64,000 nucleotides of DNA from a virus, in IMG/VR virus record IMGVR_UViG_3300032322_001315, positions 1-64,000 of that record; one strand, 5' to 3'. Position numbers and translations under genes: made by a program. This document shows, piece by piece, positions 1 through 6,113 of this stretch. How positions within the stretch are numbered: position 1 is the first letter of the stretch; each line of letters begins with the position of its first letter. Under the pieces are notes generated by a model. That model saw only the letters and a program-made list of their open reading frames with translations, had not been told where the DNA came from and did no database searches.

Positions 1-10
1 AGGAATCTGC

Positions 11-16
11 TATAGT
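11..16 (+). promoter_or_regulatory. -10 box of early promoter P1 (partial)
   Basis: TATAGT lies at 11-16 and is followed by a leader ending in ACACTAAC and AAGGAG before the ATG at 48. The same leader motif follows the promoters at 393 and 828, so this is the first of three related cassettes. The -35 box lies outside the window. Confidence 0.65.
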
Positions 17-47
17 GTCACCATACACTAACGAAAGGAGACGCACC

Positions 48-224
48 ATGGAAGACCAATTCGAATCCCCGATGGACGCTTTCGATGATGAAGGCTACGC
101 TTTCCACCACTTCATGGACCTCCTGCGCCAACAGGAAGTGGAAGTCCTGACGCTGCCCGAGGTCATTGTGCCTCCCGAGGTGTTCAACCTGCTGGGCGTA
201 GAGTACGGCGTGGAAAATGCCTGA
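48..224 (+). CDS. Small acidic early protein, unknown function (58 aa)
   Basis: I do not recognise this protein. It is strongly acidic, rich in Asp/Glu and Phe, with no membrane segment. The start at 48 is chosen because AAGGAG (35-40) sits seven bases upstream; the in-frame ATG at 15 overlaps the -10 box and has no ribosome site. It is the first gene of a GC-rich plus-strand cluster read from sigma70-type promoters and ends seven bases before the next small ORF. Position and size suggest an early host-takeover or accessory protein; that is inference from context. Confidence 0.75.
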   Translation: MEDQFESPMDAFDDEGYAFHHFMDLLRQQEVEVLTLPEVIVPPEVFNLLGVEYGVENA

Positions 225-231
225 TTCTACC

Positions 232-396
232 ATGAAGAGCGCCAACTACCACACCAGAGGTCTCCAAGACGGACTTACCAACAAGCCCAGAGAGAAGGGA
301 ATCAAGCCTTACAACAAGCCAGTATATGAAGCTGGCTATCAGGAAGGACAAAAGCTTCGAAGCCTACGTGGTCGACAGGATAAGGAAAGCGCTTGA
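232..396 (+). CDS. Small basic protein, unknown function (54 aa)
   Basis: An open frame from ATG 232 to TGA 394-396, seven bases after the preceding stop, encodes a basic, Lys/Arg/Gln-rich peptide with several Tyr and Gly (GYQEGQK is typical). There is no clear Shine-Dalgarno, so translation may be coupled to the upstream gene. Its stop codon is embedded in the -35 box (TTGACA, 393-398) of the next promoter, the same stop/-35 overlap seen elsewhere in this genome. GC-rich codon use matches the neighbours. No family recognised. Confidence 0.5.
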   Translation: MKSANYHTRGLQDGLTNKPREKGIKPYNKPVYEAGYQEGQKLRSLRGRQDKESA

Positions 397-421
397 CATT
401 CCTACCAACCTGTGATACTAT
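393..421 (+). promoter_or_regulatory. Early sigma70-type promoter P2
   Basis: TTGACA (393-398), a 17-bp spacer and TACTAT (416-421), followed by the shared leader CACCTACACTAAC and GGAG before the ATG at 454. It should fire with unmodified host RNA polymerase. Confidence 0.85.
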
Positions 422-453
422 AGCACCTACACTAACAGAACGGAGATAGAACC

Positions 454-810
454 ATGACCAAAACCAAGACCTTCACCGATGACCAAGTCCGCACCGCCAT
501 CGACATTGCCTTCCATAACGCTCGCTGCGCTTTCGAAAAAGGTTTCGCTAAGCATGGTGACGAATGGGGTGCCTGTGGCTTCGCCTGGGTTGTCGTGAAA
601 CCCGGCAATTCCAAACTCGCCAAGATCCTTGTCAAGGAGTACGGTGCCCGCAAGCATTACGCTGGTGGCGTCTCCGTCTGGGCTCCTGGCGCTTCTTACA
701 CCCAGAACATGGACCTGAAAGAAGCCGCTGCCTGGTCGTTCGCTGAGACCCTGCGCTCGAAACTGGGTCTGGACTACGAAAAGTGCCACGCTGAGTCCCG
801 CATGGACTAA
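454..810 (+). CDS. Conserved-looking early protein, unknown function (118 aa)
   Basis: A soluble-looking 118-residue protein with several Trp and Cys, Gly/Ala-rich in the middle (around residues 39-50 and 70-80) and no signal or membrane segment. The start is well supported by GGAG at 442-445, eight bases upstream of the ATG, and a consensus promoter lies just before it. The gene is monocistronic between promoters P2 and P3. Codon use is GC-rich compared with the minus-strand core. I do not recognise a family; an early phage protein with a host-directed role would fit. Confidence 0.8.
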   Translation: MTKTKTFTDDQVRTAIDIAFHNARCAFEKGFAKHGDEWGACGFAWVVVKPGNSKLAKILVKEYGARKHYAGGVSVWAPGASYTQNMDLKEAAAWSFAETLRSKLGLDYEKCHAESRMD

Positions 811-827
811 CCCAACCGGACTGGTGC

Positions 828-856
828 TTGACAAAAGTACCAGTCCGTGCTATGAT
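828..856 (+). promoter_or_regulatory. Early sigma70-type promoter P3
   Basis: TTGACA (828-833), 17-bp spacer, TATGAT (851-856), then the repeated leader CACCTACACTAAC and AAGGAAA before the ATG at 887. Nearly the same cassette as at 393. Confidence 0.85.
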
Positions 857-886
857 ACACCTACACTAACGAAAAGGAAACAAAAT

Positions 887-1123
887 ATGACCATCACCAC
901 TTTCACCAACGCTACCACTTCCGACCTGGCTCTCGCTGTCGCTAACGCTGTGACCAGCAACCAGAACCCTGACCGTGCATATGCCTACGCTTCCACGCTG
1001 GGTGCCCTGCAAGGTCTCTGCGAATTCCACCTGACCGAAAAGCAAAAGGTCATTTTCACCGAAGCTCTGAACCGTCTCGCTGATGCCGAGACCGCTAAGG
1101 CTGCTCAACTGGAGGCTGTATAA
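887..1123 (+). CDS. Small Ala/Thr-rich early protein, unknown function (78 aa)
   Basis: The start at 887 follows AAGGAAACAAAAT; the in-frame upstream ATG at 824 lies before the promoter and is rejected. The product is Ala- and Thr-rich and probably helical, with no motif I recognise. Its TAA shares its last base with the ATG of the next gene (TAATG at 1121-1125), so the two are translationally coupled. It is the first gene of a three-gene operon running to the tandem terminators near 1563-1612. Confidence 0.8.
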   Translation: MTITTFTNATTSDLALAVANAVTSNQNPDRAYAYASTLGALQGLCEFHLTEKQKVIFTEALNRLADAETAKAAQLEAV

Positions 1124-1386
1124 TGTCTAGAATGGATGATTTTCTCGCTGAAGTAGAATACCTGTACGACCAGGGCAATACCGAAACGGAGATTTCCTCT
1201 CTGACCGGCATGTCGCTGAAGTCTGTCCGTGATGCTATCCTCTACATTGAGGAAGAGCGTGCGGAAGTCGGTATGGATAACGATATGGTCGCTCTTACCG
1301 ATGTGGACTCCTACTATGATGGACAGGCACTCGCTAGTGCTGGGTTCGGTACCGATGAGGACTATGGCTATTATGGTGAGGAGTAA
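1123..1386 (+). CDS. Putative small HTH protein (87 aa)
   Basis: Residues about 18-40 have the pattern of a helix-turn-helix (ETEISSLTGMSLKSVRDAIL), like the DNA-binding helices of small phage regulators; the second half is acidic and Tyr/Gly-rich. The gene is coupled to its upstream neighbour by a 1-base stop/start overlap. It might regulate the early cassette or host genes, but it could be a non-DNA-binding adaptor since the tail is strongly acidic. The HTH assignment is pattern-based only. Confidence 0.75.
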   Translation: MSRMDDFLAEVEYLYDQGNTETEISSLTGMSLKSVRDAILYIEEERAEVGMDNDMVALTDVDSYYDGQALASAGFGTDEDYGYYGEE

Positions 1387-1388
1387 TC

Positions 1389-1544
1389 GTGCGCCATCAT
1401 CATCATCACGGCGGAGGCTTTGGTTTCTTTTGGGGACTGCTGCTAGGAATAGGGATAATGTGGGTGGCACCAGAAGCGGTTAAGAGCGTGGTAGGTAGTG
1501 CAGCGGCAGCAGGCATAGAGGTATTGCACAAGGTTATAGATTAA
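1389..1544 (+). CDS. Tiny His-rich single-span membrane protein (51 aa)
   Basis: A GTG start at 1389, with GGTGAGGAG ending six bases upstream, opens a 51-codon frame to TAA 1542-1544. After Met-Arg come five consecutive histidines and three glycines, then a hydrophobic stretch (about residues 11-27, FGFFWGLLLGIGIMW) that should span the membrane, then an Ala/Val-rich helix. It sits two bases after the HTH gene and directly before the terminators, closing the operon. The natural His tract could bind metal. Function unknown. Confidence 0.6.
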   Translation: MRHHHHHGGGFGFFWGLLLGIGIMWVAPEAVKSVVGSAAAAGIEVLHKVID

Positions 1545-1562
1545 GGCGTGGTGGCCTCTCCG

Positions 1563-1586
1563 GGTGCCTTAGACGGCACCATTTTT
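1563..1586 (+). terminator. Rho-independent terminator, first of two
   Basis: The hairpin GGTGCC-TTAGAC-GGCACC (1563-1580) is followed by ATTTTT. It closes the plus-strand operon 887-1544. Confidence 0.7.
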
Positions 1587-1587
1587 G

Positions 1588-1612
1588 GACTCCTTAGGGA
1601 GTCTTTTTTTTT
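1588..1612 (+). terminator. Rho-independent terminator, second of two
   Basis: The hairpin GACTCC-TTAG-GGAGTC (1588-1603) is followed by nine T residues (1604-1612): a strong terminator directly behind another, isolating the plus-strand early block from the convergent minus-strand genes. Confidence 0.9.
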
Positions 1613-1769
1613 AGCGAGAGGCAGCGAGCGATTTGGCTTAGTGAAATTATTTTAGGGGTTTATAGGTGAGACCCCTAGACCCGTAACTAAAAATCTTCCA
1701 GCCAAACCCGTGGATTCGAAAAATTTTTCTGGTGGCGGATTGGGGAGTTTTCGGGTTTTACTTCGAGGG
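1613..1769. other. Intergenic junction between convergent blocks
   Basis: I see no convincing gene in this stretch between the plus-strand terminators and the stop of the minus-strand gene at 1770. It marks the switch from GC-rich plus-strand to AT-rich minus-strand genes. Confidence 0.6.
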
Positions 1770-1928
1770 TTAGTTTAACGTCTGTATGTAATAGTAGATA
1801 GCAACAGCGATAAAGTAAAAGGCAACATAGTACATTGCTGTTGCTCTCCACATTGTTGCTGCAAAGAACATACCTAACACAAACGAAAAGAGATTCAAAG
1901 TCTCTGCACTAATATTAAAGATATTCAC
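1770..1928 (-). CDS. Small two-span membrane protein (52 aa)
   Basis: A GTG start at 1928 preceded by GAGGAAA encodes a very hydrophobic peptide with two likely membrane helices (about residues 11-26 and 31-47) separated by a short TMWRAT turn, and many aromatic residues. It lies 10 bases downstream of the HExxH protein gene, probably in the same transcript. It resembles small phage membrane proteins in general; superinfection exclusion or a lysis accessory role are possibilities, not shown. Confidence 0.6.
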   Translation of the reverse strand: MNIFNISAETLNLFSFVLGMFFAATMWRATAMYYVAFYFIAVAIYYYIQTLN

Positions 1929-1938
1929 AATTTCCTCA

Positions 1939-2445
1939 CTAATTACATACTCTACTCAAACCGATTGGGACACTTACTGAATTGACTGAGTTATTATTAA
2001 ACAACCATCTGCCTTGTAAGTAATATGCTTCATACTCTCTCTTTAACCATAACTGACAATCTTTCAGTTCATTCTCATACAGATGATTGCTATACTGTAT
2101 CCAATGAATGGATTCGTGTAAGAGAATAGATTCATAGTATTTGTCGCCAGAGAAATCAAAATCACTTCTTACCCATATCTCATTATACTTTGAGTGATAG
2201 AGTGCTACGATATTACACTTGCCACTATTGCAGAACTCTTGGCGTAACTCTTCTACAGTTTTCTTCTTAATAAGAGGTTTAGGACCAACACCTTTCAGTT
2301 TCATTAACGATTCAGCATCGGTAACTAAACTGTTTGTTTCATCTGTTGTTGATTCGACATCCGCATTAGAATTCTGAAAGAATAATAAAAAACCAATTAT
2401 TGTGCATGATATACTCAGAGAGATGAGTATTGGCCTTTTGGACAT
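1939..2445 (-). CDS. Membrane-anchored HExxH metallopeptidase-like protein (168 aa)
   Basis: Residues 5-23 form a hydrophobic signal/anchor segment, placing the rest probably in the periplasm. H110-E111-S-I-H114, inside a hydrophobic helix (SILLHESIHWIQ), is a zinc metallopeptidase signature, and the nearby REYEAYY helix supplies candidate third ligands. Four cysteines could form disulfides. It is the last larger gene downstream of the rmlB sugar operon. Phages rarely need periplasmic proteases, so a role in envelope remodelling or exclusion is possible; catalytic activity and substrate are unknown. Confidence 0.7.
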   Translation of the reverse strand: MSKRPILISLSISCTIIGFLLFFQNSNADVESTTDETNSLVTDAESLMKLKGVGPKPLIKKKTVEELRQEFCNSGKCNIVALYHSKYNEIWVRSDFDFSGDKYYESILLHESIHWIQYSNHLYENELKDCQLWLKREYEAYYLQGRWLFNNNSVNSVSVPIGLSRVCN

Positions 2446-2473
2446 TGTAGTTCCATATAGTTATTATCTGTGT

Positions 2474-2494
2474 CTCTCTGAAACTGACAGAGAG
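2474..2494 (-). promoter_or_regulatory. Leader stem-loop upstream of the HExxH gene
   Basis: CTCTCTG and CAGAGAG form a 7-bp stem with a 7-base loop, 29 bases upstream of the start at 2445. No T-run follows on the minus strand, so it looks like an mRNA processing or stabilising hairpin between rmlB and this gene, not a terminator. Confidence 0.45.
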
Positions 2495-2508
2495 TATATT
2501 GGTATATA

Positions 2509-3477
2509 TTAGGTCGAGTTCTTGGAAGGGCGGTCAAAGACTGAAGAATTACTGAGGTACCAGTTTATAGTATGTTCTAGTCCGTCATCTAGATTGTAGT
2601 GTGGAGTATAACCTAGTTCGTTAGTTATCTTTGAGCAATCGATAGAGTATCGTCTATCGTGACCAGGACGGTCTGTGACGAATTCGATAAGTGATTCTGG
2701 TTTGTTTAGTTTTGCTAGAATACGTTTGGTGAGTTCTAGGTTTGATACTTCTGTACCACCACCGATATTGTACTTCTCACCGATGATACCATTCTTTAGA
2801 GCAAGTTCAATACCACGGCAATGGTCTTCTACATACAACCAATCACGAACATTTTGTCCATCACCATAGATAGGAATCTTTTGATTGTTTGTTGCTTGCT
2901 TTATGATTTTAGGAATAAGTTTTTCTGAATTCTGATTGGGACCATAGTTGTTTGAACAGTTTGTAATAACGGTAGGAATACCATATGTATTGTGAAACGA
3001 TTGCACAAAGTGGTCTGATGATGCCTTTGATGCAGAATATGGATTCTTTGGTGAGTACGGAGTAGTTTCTTTAAATGAATCTGTAGAGTCTAGTTCAAGA
3101 CTTCCGTATACTTCGTCTGTAGAAACGTGGAGAAACTTCTCGATTGTCTTGCTTCTATTAGCACATTTAAGAAGATTGATTGTGCCTATGATATTGGTGT
3201 GTACAAATGGAGAACAATCATCGATAGAGTTATCAACGTGCGACTCAGCAGCAAAGTTGACAATATACTTAGGTTTGTACTTACCAAGAAGGAATGAGAC
3301 AATACGTTCATCTGCAATGTCTCCTTCATAGAACTTCACTTTGTTTGAATCGACAAGAGGTTTGATAAATTCATAGTTAGATGCATATGTGAGATTGTCT
3401 AGACAAACAACTTCATCATCGATATACTTTAGAAAATTACCACCAATAAAACCTGCTCCACCTGTGACTAAAATCAT
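2509..3477 (-). CDS. rmlB: dTDP-glucose 4,6-dehydratase
   Basis: An SDR-family enzyme converting dTDP-glucose to dTDP-4-keto-6-deoxyglucose, the entry to rhamnose and other deoxysugars. The NAD-binding GxxGxxG is at residues 6-12 (GGAGFIG), the catalytic Thr-Asp-Glu triad lies in HVSTDEVYG at 120-122, and Tyr147/Lys151 form the YxxxK pair. The length (322 aa) is close to normal for RmlB. It overlaps the cupin gene upstream by four bases (ATGA). With the HldE-like genes and GalE it forms a surface-sugar operon. RmlA, RmlC and RmlD are absent here, so it must feed a host or other phage pathway. Confidence 0.93.
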   Translation of the reverse strand: MILVTGGAGFIGGNFLKYIDDEVVCLDNLTYASNYEFIKPLVDSNKVKFYEGDIADERIVSFLLGKYKPKYIVNFAAESHVDNSIDDCSPFVHTNIIGTINLLKCANRSKTIEKFLHVSTDEVYGSLELDSTDSFKETTPYSPKNPYSASKASSDHFVQSFHNTYGIPTVITNCSNNYGPNQNSEKLIPKIIKQATNNQKIPIYGDGQNVRDWLYVEDHCRGIELALKNGIIGEKYNIGGGTEVSNLELTKRILAKLNKPESLIEFVTDRPGHDRRYSIDCSKITNELGYTPHYNLDDGLEHTINWYLSNSSVFDRPSKNST

Positions 3478-3830
3478 TTCTGACTATCTCCTGGCATAAC
3501 TCTATAATTATCTTCTACACTATCTGGAGTCGATACTTCAATGATAGTTCCTGCTTCAATACAAACAAGGCGATGTGGTACAAGAGGTGGGTTGTGCCAA
3601 GTGTCACCAACATTAAGTTCTGTTACCATGATTGAAGCATCATCGGTATCAATATGTTCAACATTAAACTTTCCTGATAGCACATACCATGTTTCGTCTT
3701 TTTCTCTATGGAAGTGCATACTGAATTTCGCACCTTCATTGAAGTTCATGAACTTACCACAATACCTGTCGTTTGTCGCCCAAATTAATTCATGACCCCA
3801 ACCTTTTTGTACTGTACCATTAAGACGCAT
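3474..3830 (-). CDS. Cupin, type II mannose-6-P isomerase-like (118 aa)
   Basis: A single cupin barrel with the metal-binding pattern MHFHREKDETWYVLSG and a second-half histidine near PLVPHRL, as in the C-terminal isomerase domain of ManC/AlgA-type proteins. The start at 3830 is chosen because GGAGGAAATTGAAA immediately precedes it; the longer frame back to 3935 lies inside the kinase gene. It overlaps the kinase by 11 bases and rmlB by four. It probably isomerises or epimerises a sugar phosphate for the neighbouring genes; the exact substrate cannot be read from sequence. Confidence 0.8.
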   Translation of the reverse strand: MRLNGTVQKGWGHELIWATNDRYCGKFMNFNEGAKFSMHFHREKDETWYVLSGKFNVEHIDTDDASIMVTELNVGDTWHNPPLVPHRLVCIEAGTIIEVSTPDSVEDNYRVMPGDSQK

Positions 3831-4581
3831 TTTCAATTTCCTCCAATGATGGTGCATAGACACCCATATGCTGTACTGTGATTGATGCTGCTGTAATTGC
3901 TTTACGAATCGCCATATCGATATTCTTTGTTGCAAGATAGAAATATGCTAACGATGCAATAAAGGTATCACCTGCACCACACACATCAACAACTCCCACT
4001 TTGGGTGCGGGGAACAATTCACCTTCATACAACGCACCTTTTCCGCCTAGTGTTACAATCATATTTTCAGCAACACTTTTTCTGGCATTGAACTCTGCTT
4101 CGTTTATCTTGACCCAACAATTCTTTCTTGAAAATCTTGCTAGGTCCGACTTCTTTGTATCGATGAAAACTGGACCATTGTAATTGTACAGTATGTCTTC
4201 AATAGTCTCATATGAGATAGTTCCTTTGTCATAATCAGAAATAAGAATACAATCTATATTCTCATATACTCTATTTGCTAATGTTATAGTAGAACTGACA
4301 CGGTCATGGTCGACACGAACAATATGTTGACCTGACCTCTCATCAATCAGTCTGACTTTACGAGAAGGGTTACCATAGAAACCTAAAACTTCCACATCAA
4401 ACTTTTTTAGATTTTCAAGAACATTATGTGCCATACCAGGTTTGACTTCATTCCTAGTATATTTAAAGACGGGCACTGGTGCTTCAGGACTTATACGTTC
4501 AACGATACCATATTGATATTCGTCAATACAAACGTCACCGATTAATAATATTTTGAATTGTTTTTGTTGTTGAGTATCCAT
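3820..4581 (-). CDS. PfkB-family kinase, HldE kinase-domain-like (253 aa)
   Basis: Similar to the N-terminal kinase domain of HldE/RfaE, which phosphorylates heptose-7-phosphate in LPS core synthesis. RISPEAPVPVF near residues 29-39 matches the HldE signature, and the PfkB motif GAGDTF occurs in the C-terminal quarter with the catalytic Asp. At 253 aa it is shorter than the roughly 310-residue bacterial domain, so middle loops are trimmed. It overlaps the upstream cytidylyltransferase gene by 47 bases. In bacteria both domains are usually one protein, kinase first; here they are separate genes in reverse order. Confidence 0.85.
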   Translation of the reverse strand: MDTQQQKQFKILLIGDVCIDEYQYGIVERISPEAPVPVFKYTRNEVKPGMAHNVLENLKKFDVEVLGFYGNPSRKVRLIDERSGQHIVRVDHDRVSSTITLANRVYENIDCILISDYDKGTISYETIEDILYNYNGPVFIDTKKSDLARFSRKNCWVKINEAEFNARKSVAENMIVTLGGKGALYEGELFPAPKVGVVDVCGAGDTFIASLAYFYLATKNIDMAIRKAITAASITVQHMGVYAPSLEEIENAS

Positions 4582-4924
4582 CTACTAGATTATAAAAAAT
4601 AATATTGATATAGTTATCACCGATAATTGGTTTGTCTTTATAATCACTTCCTTTTACCATTAAGGTATGATTCTTGATTAAATCAACCAATTCTAAATCA
4701 CTATCAAAGATAACAACTTGGTCTACTGCTTTGAGACTAGAAAGCAGAAAAGACCTATCTCTTTCATTATTGATAGGTCTGCTTTCTCCTTTTAATTCTT
4801 TTACTCTGCGGTCACTATCAATTGCAACTGTCAACCAATCTCCTTTTGACCTTGCATAATTCAATAGTTCAATATGACCTCTATGTACAATATCAAATGT
4901 ACCATTGACAAACACTTTTATCAT
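4535..4924 (-). CDS. Cytidylyl/nucleotidyltransferase, HldE C-domain-like (129 aa)
   Basis: The GTFDxxHxGH signature is at residues 8-17 (GTFDIVHRGH) of a Rossmann-like nucleotidyltransferase, and GYSTTKTI near the end matches the STTxxI motif of the RfaE domain. It would transfer a nucleotide to a sugar-1-phosphate, completing activation begun by the adjacent kinase. Length fits the stand-alone HldE C-domain. The start overlaps the MazG-like stop (ATGA) and the end overlaps the kinase by 47 bases, so the two should be co-translated. Glycerol-3-phosphate cytidylyltransferase is the alternative reading. Confidence 0.87.
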   Translation of the reverse strand: MIKVFVNGTFDIVHRGHIELLNYARSKGDWLTVAIDSDRRVKELKGESRPINNERDRSFLLSSLKAVDQVVIFDSDLELVDLIKNHTLMVKGSDYKDKPIIGDNYINIIFYNLVDGYSTTKTIQNIINR

Positions 4925-5193
4925 AAATTAATAGTTGTCCACTTTTTGATTTTTTCTCTCTTGAGTTCTGCATACTCAAGAACGTTCTGCTCTCTTATAT
5001 ATCCTTTTTCCATTAGGATATTAATCATGCAGTAAATGTCACCTATCTCAAGTTCTAACTGTTCCAAGTTTGTGATATTATCTGCTGGCCAACGGGTATC
5101 AGCACCAAATCTAAAAATCTTTGAAACTGCTTGTATTACTTCCGCACATTCTTCTTGTAGAATACGCAATGCTTCTTTTTCATCATTATTCAC
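4921..5193 (-). CDS. MazG-like NTP pyrophosphohydrolase (90 aa)
   Basis: A MazG-type all-alpha NTP pyrophosphatase: EECAEV early and LELEIGDI about 35 residues later give the EExxE...ExxD magnesium site. I place the start at the GTG (5193): AAGGAAACCAAA sits directly upstream and GTGA overlaps the galE stop, whereas the ATG at 5223 lacks a ribosome site. Phage MazG proteins are thought to clean nucleotide pools or modulate ppGpp. Being inside the sugar operon, it may alternatively control nucleotide supply for sugar activation. Confidence 0.85.
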   Translation of the reverse strand: MNNDEKEALRILQEECAEVIQAVSKIFRFGADTRWPADNITNLEQLELEIGDIYCMINILMEKGYIREQNVLEYAELKREKIKKWTTINL

Positions 5194-6113
5194 TTTGGTT
5201 TCCTTTTTTGAATCACTTCCCATTGATATGCTGTCTTAATGATATCATGCAGGTTATATTTTGGTTCAAACTTCAACAACTCTTTTGCTTTTTGTGTATC
5301 ACATTTAAGAACTGCTGGGTCTCCTTGCCTTCTAGGACCGACCGTTACATTTACTTTTGTTCCAGTTACGGATTCTATTGTGTCTATGACTTCTCCGATT
5401 GAATAACCTGTTCCTGAACCGATATCAAATGAGGTCGATTCTCCATCGTTGAATAACCATTCGGCTGCTCTAATATGGGCAATTGCAAGGTCTGATACAT
5501 GGATGTAATCTCGTATGCATGTACCATCTGGAGTATCATAATTATCACCGTTGAGAACAAAAGTATCTTTTGTAAGAGCGTTAGGAATGAGGTGAGTTTC
5601 GGGAGTATGAGACTCACCAAACTCAAAATCAGGATCAGCGCCAGCGACATTAAAATAGCGGAGAGCAACACAATTCATTCCTTCTCTTACACAGTCAAAT
5701 AGAATTGTTTCGGATAGAAGTTTTGTTTTTCCATAAATCGACTTAGGATTTTCTTTTCCTTGTTCATCGTAAATACCAGCACTAGACGAGAATACAAAGT
5801 TCTTACAATGTAGAACGCCAATAAGATTAATGGTAGAAATGATATTGTTTCTGTAGTATTCAAATGGATAGATTTCACTCTGACCCACCTCTATAAGTCC
5901 TGCTAGGTGAAAACAAATATCATATTGCTCAAATCTAATTGGGTCAACATTTCTGGATAAATCACATTTGATGAATTTGTCACAATACTTCTGTGTTACA
6001 AGTTTATTAATGTCTCTATCCAGAACATGAACTGTATATCCATTTTTCTTTAGTTCTTTCTGGAGGTGATGACCAATGTAGCCAGCACCTCCAGTAATCA
6101 ATGCTTTTGTCAT
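5190..6113 (-). CDS. galE: UDP-glucose 4-epimerase-like NAD-dependent epimerase
   Basis: An extended SDR. GGAGYIG (residues 8-14) binds NAD, the serine triplet at 109-111 and Y127-G-K-T-K131 form the active site. ALRYFNVAGADPDFEFGE is the classic GalE substrate-loop motif, supporting UDP-hexose 4-epimerisation over other SDRs. Length 307 aa is slightly shorter than the bacterial 338. The start overlaps the stop of the vWA-domain gene by four bases. It likely supplies UDP-galactose or GalNAc for phage-directed surface or DNA glycosylation. Confidence 0.88.
   Translation of the reverse strand: MTKALITGGAGYIGHHLQKELKKNGYTVHVLDRDINKLVTQKYCDKFIKCDLSRNVDPIRFEQYDICFHLAGLIEVGQSEIYPFEYYRNNIISTINLIGVLHCKNFVFSSSAGIYDEQGKENPKSIYGKTKLLSETILFDCVREGMNCVALRYFNVAGADPDFEFGESHTPETHLIPNALTKDTFVLNGDNYDTPDGTCIRDYIHVSDLAIAHIRAAEWLFNDGESTSFDIGSGTGYSIGEVIDTIESVTGTKVNVTVGPRRQGDPAVLKCDTQKAKELLKFEPKYNLHDIIKTAYQWEVIQKRKPK

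Noticed and set aside
427-834. A 135-residue minus-strand frame opposite the early gene
   Set aside because: It is antisense to a gene with promoter and ribosome site, with no signals of its own; a GC-rich shadow frame.
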